Source: HLUCCA09 sp039822045
GTDB lineage: Bacteria > Pseudomonadota > Alphaproteobacteria > Rhodobacterales > Rhodobacteraceae
NCBI GenBank assembly: GCA_039822045.1
Contig: JBCBMY010000007.1
Location: 186,001 to 250,000, forward strand
DNA length: 64,000 nucleotides
Direction of reading: 5' to 3'
In this document: in pieces, positions 25,922 to 35,469 of the stretch
Position numbering within the stretch: the first letter of the stretch is position 1
Layout of the letters: each line of letters starts with the position of its first letter
Position numbers and translations under genes: made by a program
Notes under the pieces: model-generated
Database searches by the model: none
Seen by the model: the letters and a program-made list of their open reading frames with translations, nothing else
What the model was told of the DNA's origin: nothing

Positions 25922-27574
25922 TCACATGTTGGGATAGTTCGGCCCGTCGCCCCCCTGCGGCACGGTCCAGACGATGTTCTGGCTCGGGTCCTTGATATCG
26001 CAGGTCTTGCAGTGAACGCAGTTCTGGAAATTGATTACGAACCGCGCGTCCTTGCCGTCTTCCTCGACGAACTCATAGACCCCGGCGGGGCAATAGCGCT
26101 GCGACGGGCCGGCATATTTCGGCAGGTTGATCTCGACCGGGATCTTGGCGTCCTTCAGCGTCAAATGCGCGGGCTGGCTCTCTTCGTGGTTCGTCATCGC
26201 GAACGACACATTGGTAAGCCGGTCGAAGCTCAAGACACCATCGGGTTTCGGATAGTCGATGGGGGCGAACTTCTTGGCGGGCTTGGTCGCCTCGGCGTCG
26301 GACTTGCCATGGGCCATCGTGCCGAACGGATTGAGACCGGTCAGATTGCCGAGCCACATGTCGAACCCGCCAAGGCCGAGACCCCCGACGAGCCCATATC
26401 TCGACCAGAGCGGTTTGACATTCCGCACCGGCTTGAGGTCCTTCGCAATGGGGCCGGTGCGCAGGGCGGCGTCGTAGGCCTCCAGCTCATCGCCCGAGCG
26501 TTCGGCCTTGATCGCCTCGGCCGCCGCCTCAGCCGCCTCAATGCCCGACAGCATCGCGTTGTGGTTGCCCTTGATGCGGGGCACGTTCACCAGGCCGACG
26601 GAACAGCCCAAAAGCGCGAGCCCAGGCGCCACGGCCTTGGGCATCGACTGCCAGCCGCCTTCCGAGATTGCGCGCGCGCCATAGGCCACGCGCTTGCCGC
26701 CCTCCAGAAGGTCGGCCACCAACTTGTGGTGCTTGAAGGCCTGGAACTCCATGTAGGGGTAGAGGTAGGGGTTCTCGTAGTTCAGATGAACGACGAAACC
26801 CACGTAAACCTGATTTTTGTCAAGGTGATAGATAAAGGATCCGCCCCCGGCTTTGGATCCCAGCGGCCAGCCCATCGTGTGGGTGACGGCGCCCGGCCGG
26901 TGCTTGGCCGGGTCGATCTCCCAGATCTCCTTCATGCCAAGGCCGAACTTCTGGGGCTGCTTGCCCTTCATCAGCCCGTACTTCTCCATTGCGATCTTGG
27001 CGAGCGAGCCGCGCACGCCCTCACCGAGCATTACATACTTGCCGCGAAGCTCCATCCCGGGCTCATAGGCCGGCCCGGGTGTGCCGTCAGCCTGCTTGCC
27101 GAACTCGCCTGCAATCACGCCGGCCACGCCCCCGTCCTCGGCGTAGACAAGCTCCGAGCACGACATGCCGGGGAAGATCTCCACACCCAGACCTTCGGCC
27201 TGTTCCGCCATCCAGCGGCACACATTGCCCATCGAGACGATGTAGTTGCCATGGTTGTTCATCAGCGGCGGCATCAACCAGTTGGGGATGCGCAACTGCC
27301 CGGCTTCGCCAAGGACATAGAAGTTATCCTGGGTCACCGGCACCGTGATCGGCGCGCCCTGCGCCTGCCAATCGGGCAGCAGACGGTCGAGGCCGGATGT
27401 GTCGAGCACTGCGCCTGACAGGATATGCGCGCCCACCTCCGAGCCCTTCTCAAGCACCACCACGTCGAGATCGGGGTCGATCTGCTTCAGACGGATCGCG
27501 GCCGACAGGCCCGCTGGCCCGGCTCCGACGATCACCACGTCATATTCCATCGACTCGCGTTCGATCTCGGTCAT
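25922..27574 (-). CDS. Electron-transfer flavoprotein-ubiquinone oxidoreductase
   Basis: A 550-residue ETF-QO, full length for the bacterial enzyme. The N-terminal FAD motif is VVIVGAGPAGLSAAIRL; quinone/FAD-proximal GSKAGGGSFIYHL and the C-terminal 4Fe-4S site (YCPAGVYEF, then CVHCKTCDIKDP) are intact. It transfers electrons from acyl-CoA and other dehydrogenases, via ETF, to ubiquinone at the inner membrane. The DmdC-like dehydrogenase at 33.6-35.3 kb is one possible client. It is a single gene with its own upstream region (27575-28221). Confidence 0.95.
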   Translation of the reverse strand: MTEIERESMEYDVVIVGAGPAGLSAAIRLKQIDPDLDVVVLEKGSEVGAHILSGAVLDTSGLDRLLPDWQAQGAPITVPVTQDNFYVLGEAGQLRIPNWLMPPLMNNHGNYIVSMGNVCRWMAEQAEGLGVEIFPGMSCSELVYAEDGGVAGVIAGEFGKQADGTPGPAYEPGMELRGKYVMLGEGVRGSLAKIAMEKYGLMKGKQPQKFGLGMKEIWEIDPAKHRPGAVTHTMGWPLGSKAGGGSFIYHLDKNQVYVGFVVHLNYENPYLYPYMEFQAFKHHKLVADLLEGGKRVAYGARAISEGGWQSMPKAVAPGLALLGCSVGLVNVPRIKGNHNAMLSGIEAAEAAAEAIKAERSGDELEAYDAALRTGPIAKDLKPVRNVKPLWSRYGLVGGLGLGGFDMWLGNLTGLNPFGTMAHGKSDAEATKPAKKFAPIDYPKPDGVLSFDRLTNVSFAMTNHEESQPAHLTLKDAKIPVEINLPKYAGPSQRYCPAGVYEFVEEDGKDARFVINFQNCVHCKTCDIKDPSQNIVWTVPQGGDGPNYPNM

Positions 27575-28221
27575 CGCGCCTTCCCTGGATGTTTCACTCG
27601 GTCCGGAATTAGTCTGAGTTCGCCTATCGGACAGCGGCCGAGAAGGTCAATCGAAACCGGGCGACCACACGTCGCAACGCCACGTCCCGCCTGCGCGGGC
27701 CAGGCTACAGCGCCCCTTTTCCAGACCAGAATCCAACGTCGCGCCTTAAGCTTGTGTCCATCCCGCGCACGACTGACGCCACGCCGTACCGCTCGTCTCG
27801 GCCACCTCAAACCCTCTGTGCTGCGTGCGCCCACGTGGCGGGGCAGTTGCGAGAAAACGGTCAACACCTCCGCGAGTTCGTCGACGAGACCGGCGACAGG
27901 AACAATGTGCGCCAGGACGGGGCAGAGGACAGCGATGTGCTGGCGCAGGGTCTCGCGCCTGGCGAAGCACTTTTCGACATCGGCGCGAATTTTGGCAACC
28001 ACACGATCCGAACGGCAAATACGCTTGAGACCGCCGCGTCAGTGCTTTCCAGTCCGCCCATATGCCTCACACCGTGCCGTGCGCACGCTTTTCGCTCGCA
28101 GGATCCCGCTGTGCCGCGCCGGACCGCACTTGACAATTGCGGTGAGCAGGAGTTTTCCAGTTGCACTGCGGTGCAGGCGACCCCACCCTTTTGGGCGCAA
28201 CCGGAAGAGACACAGGCCGAC
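27575..28221. other. 647-bp region between ETF-QO and greA, possible gene remnant
   Basis: This divergent intergenic region must carry promoters for both genes. The plus-strand frame from about 27830 to 28060 reads VDETGDRNNVRQDGAE and then LFDIGANFGNHTIRTAN, resembling the SAM-binding start of FkbM-type methyltransferases, but it has no family-like continuation before greA. The opposite strand has an overlapping frame (27571-28002). I treat it as a possible methyltransferase fragment, not a gene. Confidence 0.3.
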
Positions 28222-28692
28222 ATGGAAAAACTACCCATCACCCGCGCGGGCTTCACCGCGCTGGACGAGGAACTGAAAAAGCTGAAGAGCGTCGAGCGTC
28301 CGGCGGTCATTCAGGCGATCGCAGAAGCGCGCGAGCATGGCGACCTGTCGGAGAACGCCGAATACCACTCCGCCCGAGAGAAGCAGAGCTTCATCGAAGG
28401 CCGGATCAAGGAGCTTGAAGGGCTGATGAGCCGCGCCGAGGTGATCGACCCCAAACGGTTGTCGGGCACCATCAAGTTTGGCGCCACCGTGACCATCGTC
28501 GACGAGGACACGGACGAAGAAAAGACGTATCAGATCGTGGGCGAGCCCGAGGCGAATCTCGAGCGGGGCCTTCTGAACATCAATTCGCCGATCGCCCGGG
28601 CGCTGATTGGCAAGGAAGAGGGCGACAGCGTCGAAGTACGCACGCCCGGTGGCGAGCGCAGCTACGAGGTGCTAGCCGTCAAGTTCGTCTGA
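28222..28692 (+). CDS. greA: Transcription elongation factor GreA
   Basis: A 156-residue GreA. The N-terminal coiled coil carries the tip acidic motif in AREHGDLSENAEYHSAREKQ, essential for stimulating RNA cleavage by RNA polymerase. The C-terminal FKBP-like domain ends with the conserved GDSVEVRTPGG and YEVLAVKF. Length matches the family (about 157). The in-frame sequence upstream of ATG 28222 is not GreA-like, so this start is firm. Confidence 0.97.
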   Translation: MEKLPITRAGFTALDEELKKLKSVERPAVIQAIAEAREHGDLSENAEYHSAREKQSFIEGRIKELEGLMSRAEVIDPKRLSGTIKFGATVTIVDEDTDEEKTYQIVGEPEANLERGLLNINSPIARALIGKEEGDSVEVRTPGGERSYEVLAVKFV

Positions 28693-28722
28693 GAACGAGC
28701 CGCAGGAGGCGAAGCCGAGCCG

Positions 28723-29832
28723 ATGACCGAAGTCGTTTCCCCCGCCGCCAAGGATCAGGCTGCGGGCAGCGCGCCTGAGGGGCATCCAGCAACGGGGCGG
28801 GCGGCCCCACAGCCCGACAGCTTGGGTCTTGTGACAGCACGGCCCCGGGGGGGCGAGGTCGAGCCGGCCTTCGTGATTGCCTCCGGCCTAACGGCGGTTT
28901 GGCTTCTGCTGCTTTTGGCTTTCTGGCTGTTCGTACCCAGCGCCTTCCCGCCTGGGATCGGGGCATTCGGTGTCCTTGTCGCAATCATTCTCCCCGTGGC
29001 CCTTATTTGGGTGGCGGCCGTCGCTGCCCGCTCCGCGCGGGTCGTGTCCGAGGAGAGCGCGCGCCTGGCCGCCGCCGTGGATGCCATCCGCCATGCCCAG
29101 GCCACGCAGTCGCAATCCAACTCCTCTGGCATCCGCCCACCGGTCGAGGCCAAGCTCGACGAGATCGCCCGCGCCCAGCGGCAGGCGGAGTCGGTCCTGG
29201 CGCAGTTGACCCAGGCCGGAGGCGTCACCGGCCCCGCGCCGCCCTCGTCGCAGGCCCTGCCGGCCGCCGCCCCTCGGCCCAGACCTGCGGGAGAGAAAAC
29301 CGCTGAAGAGACACATCAGCCCGCGCTCGCCCTCGGCACGCCGCCCGACGCCCTGGACGAGCCCTTGCCGAACGACGAGTTCATTCGGGCGCTGAACTTC
29401 CCCGAAGACGAACGAGACGCTGTCGGCTTTCGCGCCCTGCGCCTCGCCCTTAAAGACCGGTTCAGCGCGGAGCTGGTGCGCTCGGCCCAGGATGTGCTCA
29501 CCCTCCTCGCCGAAGACGGGATCTATATGGACGATCTCGCCCCCGACCGCGCGCGTCCCGAGGTCTGGCGCCGCTTTGCCCAAGGCGAGCGGGGGCGCGG
29601 GATCGCGCCCCTTGGCGGGGTGCGCGACCGGTCTTGTCTCGCGCTCACGGCGGGCCGAATGCGGCAAGACCCGATTTTTCGCGACGTGGCCCATCACTTC
29701 CTGCGCAAATTCGACCACACGTTCGCAGCGTTCGAGCCGCGCGCGTCCGACGCCGACATCGTGTCGCTCGCCGAAACGCGCACCGCTCGTGCCTTCATGC
29801 TGGTCGGTCGCGTCGCCGGAACGTTTGACTGA
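28723..29832 (+). CDS. Membrane-anchored hypothetical protein
   Basis: A 369-residue protein with two hydrophobic segments near residues 50-72 and 78-103, then a basic/helical stretch (SARVVSEESARLAAAVDAIR), a Pro/Ala-rich linker and a soluble C-terminal helical domain (~225-369) containing FPEDERDAVGFRALRLALKD and a series of Arg-rich helices. No catalytic motif is visible. It looks like one of the conserved alphaproteobacterial proteins of unknown function next to greA. The ATG follows CGCAGGAGGC. Confidence 0.75.
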   Translation: MTEVVSPAAKDQAAGSAPEGHPATGRAAPQPDSLGLVTARPRGGEVEPAFVIASGLTAVWLLLLLAFWLFVPSAFPPGIGAFGVLVAIILPVALIWVAAVAARSARVVSEESARLAAAVDAIRHAQATQSQSNSSGIRPPVEAKLDEIARAQRQAESVLAQLTQAGGVTGPAPPSSQALPAAAPRPRPAGEKTAEETHQPALALGTPPDALDEPLPNDEFIRALNFPEDERDAVGFRALRLALKDRFSAELVRSAQDVLTLLAEDGIYMDDLAPDRARPEVWRRFAQGERGRGIAPLGGVRDRSCLALTAGRMRQDPIFRDVAHHFLRKFDHTFAAFEPRASDADIVSLAETRTARAFMLVGRVAGTFD

Positions 29833-29892
29833 TCGACAACCCGACCGGCCCGGGCGGCGCTTTGCCGGCTTTCGTCCGTCCCTCCAAGAAGG

Positions 29893-30510
29893 TCAGACGT
29901 TGCGAGCCATGACGTACAAGGTGCGATAGCCAAAGGCCCGGCCGATAAGCCGCCCGCGCTCTTCCTGCACTGTGCGGAAGCCAAGGCGGCCGTAGAGCGC
30001 TCGGGCCCGCGGATTGCTGTCCACAACCTCAAGGCACAGTTGGGTCAGGCCAAGCTCACGCGCCTCATCCACCACCGCCTCGATCAGCGCCGTGCCCACC
30101 CCCGTGCCACGGGCCGATGCGGTGACGAAGAGCCCATCCAACAGCATCTGGCCCGGTTCGATCCGTCGCTCGGTCAACTCCAGAAGCGGTCCCCGCCAAA
30201 GCGCACCCATCCACCCGTAATGCACAGCAATCTCGGGCAGGCCCGCAGCCACCAATCCTCCGGCCTCCGTTTTCATCCCCGCAACGCCGAGGATCTCGCC
30301 TGAGGCGGCACGCGCGACCAATGCCCGGTCGGGGCGCACCGAGGCCTCCAGAAACGCCAGCGCGCGCGCTTCGGGCGCAAGGACGAGGCCCAGTTTGTCT
30401 GAGAACGCCTCCCAAAACATGGTGGCGACCCGGGCGCGCTCGGCATCGCCAAAGCCGCGCAAAACCTCCGGATCGGGGGGCATCTCAGCGGTCTCTGGCT
30501 CGCCTTGCAT
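29893..30510 (-). CDS. GNAT-family N-acetyltransferase
   Basis: A 205-residue acetyltransferase with the GNAT acetyl-CoA pocket in LFVTASARGTGVGTALIEAV (RGxGxG/A-type) and the typical C-terminal VVDSNPRARALYGRLGF. The substrate is unknown. I start it at MQGEPETAE because GGAGGGGGG immediately precedes the ATG; the frame is open far upstream over azlC but that is antisense. It is divergent from azlC with only ~45 bp between starts. Confidence 0.88.
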   Translation of the reverse strand: MQGEPETAEMPPDPEVLRGFGDAERARVATMFWEAFSDKLGLVLAPEARALAFLEASVRPDRALVARAASGEILGVAGMKTEAGGLVAAGLPEIAVHYGWMGALWRGPLLELTERRIEPGQMLLDGLFVTASARGTGVGTALIEAVVDEARELGLTQLCLEVVDSNPRARALYGRLGFRTVQEERGRLIGRAFGYRTLYVMARNV

Positions 30511-30555
30511 CCCCCCTCCAATCGGCCTACGCGTTGCCGACGATAAGGACCTGCC

Positions 30556-31281
30556 ATGCAATCCGCCACTCCTTCCTCCGCATTCTTCGAGGGGATGCGC
30601 GCCAGCGCGCCGTTTCTCATCGTGGTGGGGCCGTTCGCCCTTGTCTTCGGCGTGGTGGCCACCGAAGCCGGCCTCGATCTTGCGCAGGTGATGAGCCTGT
30701 CGGTCACAGTGTTCGCGGGGGCGGCGCAATTGACGGCGCTGCAGCTCATGCGCGAAGAGGCGCCCGCTCTGGTGGTTCTGGCCTCGTCCCTCGCGGTCAA
30801 CCTGCGCATGGCCATGTATTCGGCCTCGATCGCGCCCTACATCGGTGGCGCCCCGCTCTGGCAGCGTGTGCTGTCGGGCTATCTGCTCGTGGACCAGAGC
30901 TATGCCATCAGCCACGCGCGCTTCGAGGCCGAGCCGCAGATGCCGCTGCCGCGCCGCATGGCCTTCTTCTTCGGAACGATGAGCCTGATTGCGCCGCTCT
31001 GGTATGCCGCGACCCTTGCGGGCGCGCTGGCGGGGCAGGGGATCCCCGAGGGCCTTGCGCTCGACTTCGCCGTGCCGATCACCTTCATCGCCCTGATCGC
31101 GCCGGGGCTGCGAACGCTCGCGCATCTGGCTGCGGCGGCCACGGCGATCCTGCTCGGCCTCGCGCTCGCGGGCCTGCCCTATGGCACCGGCCTTCTGGTC
31201 GCGGGCCTCGTGGCGATGATCGTGGGGGCCGAGATCGAGCGACGAGGCCTAGCAATTCCAGTCCAGCGCCAGGCTCCATGA
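30556..31281 (+). CDS. azlC: AzlC-family branched-chain amino acid exporter subunit
   Basis: A 241-residue membrane protein with about six hydrophobic helices and the AzlC hallmark region (FFEGMRASAPFLIVVGPFAL and SLAVNLRMAMYSASIAPY). AzlC and AzlD together form a small-molecule exporter, best known for branched-chain amino acids and their analogues. The stop overlaps azlD by ATGA, confirming the pair. Confidence 0.9.
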   Translation: MQSATPSSAFFEGMRASAPFLIVVGPFALVFGVVATEAGLDLAQVMSLSVTVFAGAAQLTALQLMREEAPALVVLASSLAVNLRMAMYSASIAPYIGGAPLWQRVLSGYLLVDQSYAISHARFEAEPQMPLPRRMAFFFGTMSLIAPLWYAATLAGALAGQGIPEGLALDFAVPITFIALIAPGLRTLAHLAAAATAILLGLALAGLPYGTGLLVAGLVAMIVGAEIERRGLAIPVQRQAP

Positions 31282-31610
31282 TGGAGGGATATTCCGACGC
31301 CACCATCGCGCTCATCACCGCGGGGATCGCCGTGGGCACATGGGCTGTCAGGTTCTCGTTCATCGGTCTGATCGGCGCCCGTGAGCTTCCTCCGTGGCTC
31401 CTCCGCCATCTGCGCTATACGCCGGTCGCGGTGATCCCGGCGCTCGTTGCGCCCCTTGTGCTCTGGCCGGGTGCCACGGGCGGCGCGCCCGACCCCGCCC
31501 GCCTCGTGGCCGCCCTCGCAGCCTTTGCGGTGGGGTTTTTGGCGCGCAGCGTTCTCGGCGCCATCCTCGTCGGGATGGGCACATTCTACGCCATCCGGCT
31601 GGTGCTCTGA
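31278..31610 (+). CDS. azlD: AzlD-family transporter subunit
   Basis: A 110-residue membrane protein with four hydrophobic helices, matching AzlD length and containing TWAVRFSFIGL and LLRHLRYTPVAVIPALVAP, the family signature. It is the small partner of AzlC. ATG 31278 overlaps the azlC stop; upstream in-frame sequence is inside azlC. Confidence 0.9.
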   Translation: MMEGYSDATIALITAGIAVGTWAVRFSFIGLIGARELPPWLLRHLRYTPVAVIPALVAPLVLWPGATGGAPDPARLVAALAAFAVGFLARSVLGAILVGMGTFYAIRLVL

Positions 31611-31626
31611 CCGCCGCGTGCCCGGC

Positions 31627-32241
31627 CTATCGAACGAGCGGCACCTCGATCAGGTCGCCGCGGCTGTCGGGGCTGTCATCCTCATAGAGCGCTGCGCGCA
31701 CGCCCGGCCTTGCTCGGAAATATTCCATCGTCGCCCGCGGAAACCAGGCGCGCGGGCAGTCTTCGAACCCGGGGACACGCCCGACCACGTCGCTGATCGC
31801 GATGTTGCACCGGGCCGGCGCCACGGGCCCGGCCCTCCGTACCCCCTGAAGCGCAATCTCCGCCTGCTCCGCCGACACGTCGATTTCGTGCACGGCCACG
31901 CGGTAGGTCTCGCGCGCGTGATAATCTACGTAGAAGTCGAAAGCGGCGGGCGTGATGCCAAAGAACACGTCGTTCACTTCGGGCAATTGCGGGTGGTTGA
32001 ACGTACCCGCCGGGTCGAAGATCACGCGCTGCGATCCATTCACCATCAGCCCCGAATGCGCGCCTGCATCCGAGCGCGTCGAAATCATGGTGAACAGGGT
32101 CAGTGCCGGCGGGCCGCTATGGCGATAGACCGCGCGCGACACCTCTCCAGGGGGCGCAACCACGGATTCAGCAGCGCACGCGGCCAGCAGGGCCGGCGCC
32201 ATCAGCACAGCGCGGCGGCCAGGCCGCTCGAACCGTGTCAT
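31627..32241 (-). CDS. Putative lipoprotein of unknown function
   Basis: A 204-residue exported protein. The N-terminus has a twin-arginine-like PGRRAVLMAPALLAAC with lipobox LAAC. The mature part is soluble, with HSGLMVNGSQRVIFDPAGTFNHP, which resembles a small papain-like/NlpC-type hydrolase outline, but catalytic residues are not certain. It is convergent to azlD and upstream of nothing on its strand. The function is unknown. Confidence 0.75.
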   Translation of the reverse strand: MTRFERPGRRAVLMAPALLAACAAESVVAPPGEVSRAVYRHSGPPALTLFTMISTRSDAGAHSGLMVNGSQRVIFDPAGTFNHPQLPEVNDVFFGITPAAFDFYVDYHARETYRVAVHEIDVSAEQAEIALQGVRRAGPVAPARCNIAISDVVGRVPGFEDCPRAWFPRATMEYFRARPGVRAALYEDDSPDSRGDLIEVPLVR

Positions 32242-32248
32242 GGGGCCT

Positions 32249-32389
32249 TTAGCCGGCGACGAGAAGCAGGAAAATCAGGAAAACGAAGATGCCGATAACC
32301 GCATTTGTCACCCACCGGACAAAGCTCGCAAACATGCGTTCCTGGTTGGTGACGTCCATCTTGCCGTGTTCGTGGTTCGTATCGGCCAT
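32249..32389 (-). CDS. aa3-type cytochrome c oxidase subunit IV
   Basis: A 46-residue protein translated by hand: polar N-terminus MADTNHEHGKMDVTNQERMF followed by one membrane helix (WVTNAVIGIFVFLIFLLLVAG). This is the form of the small aa3 oxidase subunit IV of Rhodobacter/Paracoccus, a single-helix peripheral subunit. A GAGGCG ribosome-binding site precedes the ATG and the gene ends TAA, 7 bp before the lipoprotein start. It is away from the main cox genes, as is common in the order. Confidence 0.85.
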   Translation of the reverse strand: MADTNHEHGKMDVTNQERMFASFVRWVTNAVIGIFVFLIFLLLVAG

Positions 32390-32509
32390 CTTTCGCCTCG
32401 TGTAACGCCTTATGCCATGGGCTTTAGCCGATAGGGGCGACCGTGTTAAGCGCTCGCACCGCGCAGTTCTGCCGCAGTGTGTCGGCCCGACCCCACGTAC
32501 CGGGGCCGT

Positions 32510-33556
32510 TCAGTCGGTCATCCGCCAGAGCCATGCCCCGTCGTCGCGCCGGTCACGCAGCACATCGCCACGGGCCAGTAGATGGTTCAAGTGGCCGACA
32601 GCCTCGACCAGCGCCAGCCCGTACTCGGCAGACCCGATCTCGCGTCGATAAAGCGGGGCGAAGCACTCGTGCGCCGTCCGCGGCGCCGCAGTCAGCCACT
32701 CCCGCAGCCGGTCGAGCGCACCGATGTGGTTGTCGATCAACTGGCCCATGCGGGCCGGCAGTCCGGTAAAGGGCAGCTTGTGCCCCGGCAAGACAAGCTG
32801 GTCCTCCCGCGCAAGTGCCGACAGCCGCGTGCAGCTCTCCAGCCATTCTCCCACCGGATCAGCGTCGGGCTCGGTCGGGTAGACGCCCAGATTGGGCGAG
32901 ATCGAGGGCAAGAGCTGGTCGCCCCCGATGACAAGATGATCGTCGCGGCTCCAGAGGGTTGCGTGATCAGGCGCATGCCCTTGGCCGAGACGGATCTCCC
33001 AATCCCGGCCCCCGGCGCGCAGAACGTCGCCCTCGGCCAAACGAGTATAGCCCAGCGGCAGTGGCGCCACGCAGTCGGCGAAGTTGAACGGGCGCTCTCC
33101 CAGCCGCTTGGTCAGGATCTCCGGATCCATCCCCGAGGCGCGCCAGAACGCCACCGACTCTGCCGAGGGCCGGTCTTGCTCGTCCAGTGTCAACATCCGG
33201 GCCGTAAGCCAGGCCACGCGCGTCGCGGCCAGCGAGGCGCCGCGCTCCTGAAACCAGCCGGCCAGCCCGACATGGTCGGGGTGATGGTGGGTCAGGATCA
33301 CGCGGCCCACCGGTTTGCCCTTCAGGGGGCCTGCCTCCAACGCCTCCCAAATCCCACGGGTTCGTCGTGAGGCAAACCCCGTGTCGACCACCGACCAGTG
33401 ATCGCCCTCGTCGAGCGCAAAGATGTTCACATGGTCTAGTGCCATCGGCAGGGGAAGGCGCATCCAGAGAGCGCCTTCGGCCAGTTCCACGGCCTCGCCC
33501 TCGAGGGGCGCGTCGGGCCACGGATACCGGATCGGAGCGTCTGCCGTGCCGTCCAT
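32510..33556 (-). CDS. MBL-fold metallohydrolase
   Basis: A 348-residue metallo-beta-lactamase-fold enzyme. The zinc motif LTHHHPDHVGL is near residue 90, with further ligands in GHAPDHATLW and LVLPGHKLPF. The C-terminal ~80 residues form a helical winged domain typical of the LACTB2-like branch. It lies 13 bp downstream of the acyl-CoA dehydrogenase and is probably co-transcribed, suggesting a thioesterase or lactonase role; the substrate is unknown. Confidence 0.88.
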   Translation of the reverse strand: MDGTADAPIRYPWPDAPLEGEAVELAEGALWMRLPLPMALDHVNIFALDEGDHWSVVDTGFASRRTRGIWEALEAGPLKGKPVGRVILTHHHPDHVGLAGWFQERGASLAATRVAWLTARMLTLDEQDRPSAESVAFWRASGMDPEILTKRLGERPFNFADCVAPLPLGYTRLAEGDVLRAGGRDWEIRLGQGHAPDHATLWSRDDHLVIGGDQLLPSISPNLGVYPTEPDADPVGEWLESCTRLSALAREDQLVLPGHKLPFTGLPARMGQLIDNHIGALDRLREWLTAAPRTAHECFAPLYRREIGSAEYGLALVEAVGHLNHLLARGDVLRDRRDDGAWLWRMTD

Positions 33557-33569
33557 GGCCCTTGCCTCC

Positions 33570-35300
33570 TCAGGCCGCCGCGAGGTCGTCGAGGCTCAGG
33601 GCATAGACCCCTTCGGCGCCGGCGCGTGCCTGCGCCAGAAGCCCGCCATGCTCGGGCAGCAGGCGCTCGATGTAGAAGCCCGCAAGCGCCAGTCGCGCGC
33701 CCTCGCCCTCGGCCATCGCCGCCTTCAGATGGTAGTGCGCGCCAAGGACACGGGCGAAGGCCCTGAGGTATGGCACGGCACCGGCGAACCGATCCTGCAG
33801 ATCTTGCTCCACCAGCCATTCAGTGGCTTCGCGCAGGTTCTCCGCCGCCTGCCAGACCGGCTTGGCGAGGTCGGGTAGGGCGGCTCGCGCCTCCTCGGCA
33901 CCGGCCTCGATCTCCTCAAGCAGGCGATAGGCGGCCTCGCCCCCATCGGCGAGCTTGCGGCTGACCAGATCCATCGCCTGAATTCCGTTGGTGCCCTCGT
34001 AAATCGGGGTGATGCGGGCATCCCTGGCAAACTGGGCCGCGCCCGTCTCTTCGACATAGCCCATGCCGCCATGCAGCTGAATACCGGCTTGGGCCACCTC
34101 GTTCCCGATATCGGTGCAAAACGCCTTGGCAATCGGGGTCAGCAGCGCGGCCCGCGCCGTCCAGTCCGTCTCCGACACCGTGCCGGCGCTCGCATGCTGC
34201 ATGTCGATGGCCATCGCGCAGGCCAGCGCGATGGCCCGCGCCGCAAACGTCTCGGCCTTCATGGCGCTCAAGGTGCGGCGGACATCGGCATGGTCCACGA
34301 TTGACCCGGTTCCTGCCTCGCCCAAGGGCGAGCGGCCCTGCCTGCGATCCATCGCATAGGCGAGCGCGGCTTGGGTCGCGGCATCGGCCAGCCCGACCCC
34401 CTGTGCACCCACGCCCAGCCGGGCATTGTTCATCATCGTGAACATCGCGGCCATGCCGCCCCCTTCCTGGCCGACGAGCCACCCCGTCGCCCCGTCGAAC
34501 TGCATCACGCAGGTGGGCGAGCCGTGAATGCCCAGCTTGTGCTCGACGCTGACCGGGATCACCCGGTTGGCCACGCCCGCCTCGCCCGTCTCGTCCGGCA
34601 GGCGCTTCGGCACCAGAAACAGGCTGATCCCCTTGGTGCCGGCCGGCGCCCCCGGCAGGCGGGCCAGCACAAGGTGGACGACATTGTCGGTCAAATCGTG
34701 ATCGCCGTAGGAGATGTAGATCTTCTGCCCGCTGATCGCGTGGGTGCCGTCGCCAAGGGGCTCGGCCTTGGTCGTCAGCGCGCCCACGTCAGAGCCGGCC
34801 TGCGGCTCTGTCAGGTTCATTGTTGCGGTCCACTCGCCCGAAATCAGCTTCGGCAGGTAAAGCGCCTTCAGCTCCTCCGAGGCATGGGCCTCGATCGCCT
34901 CGATCTGCCCCTGCGAGAGCAGGAAGACGAGCTGAAGCGCAAGGTTGGCGCCGCTCATCATGTCATTGACCGCCGTCTGCAGGGTCAAGGGCAGGCCCAT
35001 CCCGCCATGCGCCTCCGGTGCGCCGACCGCAACCCAGCCCCCCTCGGCCACGGCCTGATATCCCTCGGCCCAGCCCGGTGACGTCCGCACCACCCCGTTC
35101 TCGAGGCGCGCGGGGTTCAGATCGCCGGCACGGCGGAGCGGCGCCATCACCTCGGCGCAGAGCCGTCCGGCCTCGGTCAGCACCGCGTCGGCAACATCCG
35201 GCGTCGTTTCTGCAAAGCGCTCGGTTTCCGCGACTAGGCCCATGTCGACGACATGGTCGAAAAGGAAGCGGAAGTCGGAAATCGGGGCGGTATATGTCAT
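33570..35300 (-). CDS. Acyl-CoA dehydrogenase, DmdC-like long form
   Basis: A 576-residue acyl-CoA dehydrogenase with the extra C-terminal domain of the DmdC (3-methylmercaptopropionyl-CoA dehydrogenase) group. Motifs: MNLTEPQAGSDVGAL for FAD/substrate binding, HGSPTCVMQFDGA, QLHGGMGYVEE and ITPIYEGTNGIQAMDL, where the active-site Glu lies. It oxidises an acyl-CoA and passes electrons to ETF and hence the ETF-QO encoded at 25.9-27.6 kb. The branch suggests DMSP demethylation products or a medium-chain acyl-CoA; I cannot separate these from sequence. Confidence 0.9.
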   Translation of the reverse strand: MTYTAPISDFRFLFDHVVDMGLVAETERFAETTPDVADAVLTEAGRLCAEVMAPLRRAGDLNPARLENGVVRTSPGWAEGYQAVAEGGWVAVGAPEAHGGMGLPLTLQTAVNDMMSGANLALQLVFLLSQGQIEAIEAHASEELKALYLPKLISGEWTATMNLTEPQAGSDVGALTTKAEPLGDGTHAISGQKIYISYGDHDLTDNVVHLVLARLPGAPAGTKGISLFLVPKRLPDETGEAGVANRVIPVSVEHKLGIHGSPTCVMQFDGATGWLVGQEGGGMAAMFTMMNNARLGVGAQGVGLADAATQAALAYAMDRRQGRSPLGEAGTGSIVDHADVRRTLSAMKAETFAARAIALACAMAIDMQHASAGTVSETDWTARAALLTPIAKAFCTDIGNEVAQAGIQLHGGMGYVEETGAAQFARDARITPIYEGTNGIQAMDLVSRKLADGGEAAYRLLEEIEAGAEEARAALPDLAKPVWQAAENLREATEWLVEQDLQDRFAGAVPYLRAFARVLGAHYHLKAAMAEGEGARLALAGFYIERLLPEHGGLLAQARAGAEGVYALSLDDLAAA

Positions 35301-35469
35301 CTCTCTCTCATCGCTCGGCCCTGCGGCAGGGCAGGGGCCCCACCTCGTGCGTCGGGCCGTCTTGGCGGCTGCGCGCGAGGGGGGTATGGCTTGCGGTTAC
35401 CGTCGAGCTTAGTGCGCGTGTCGACCGGAAACAAAGCGCAACGCGGCGTCACGAATTTGGAGATGAGCA

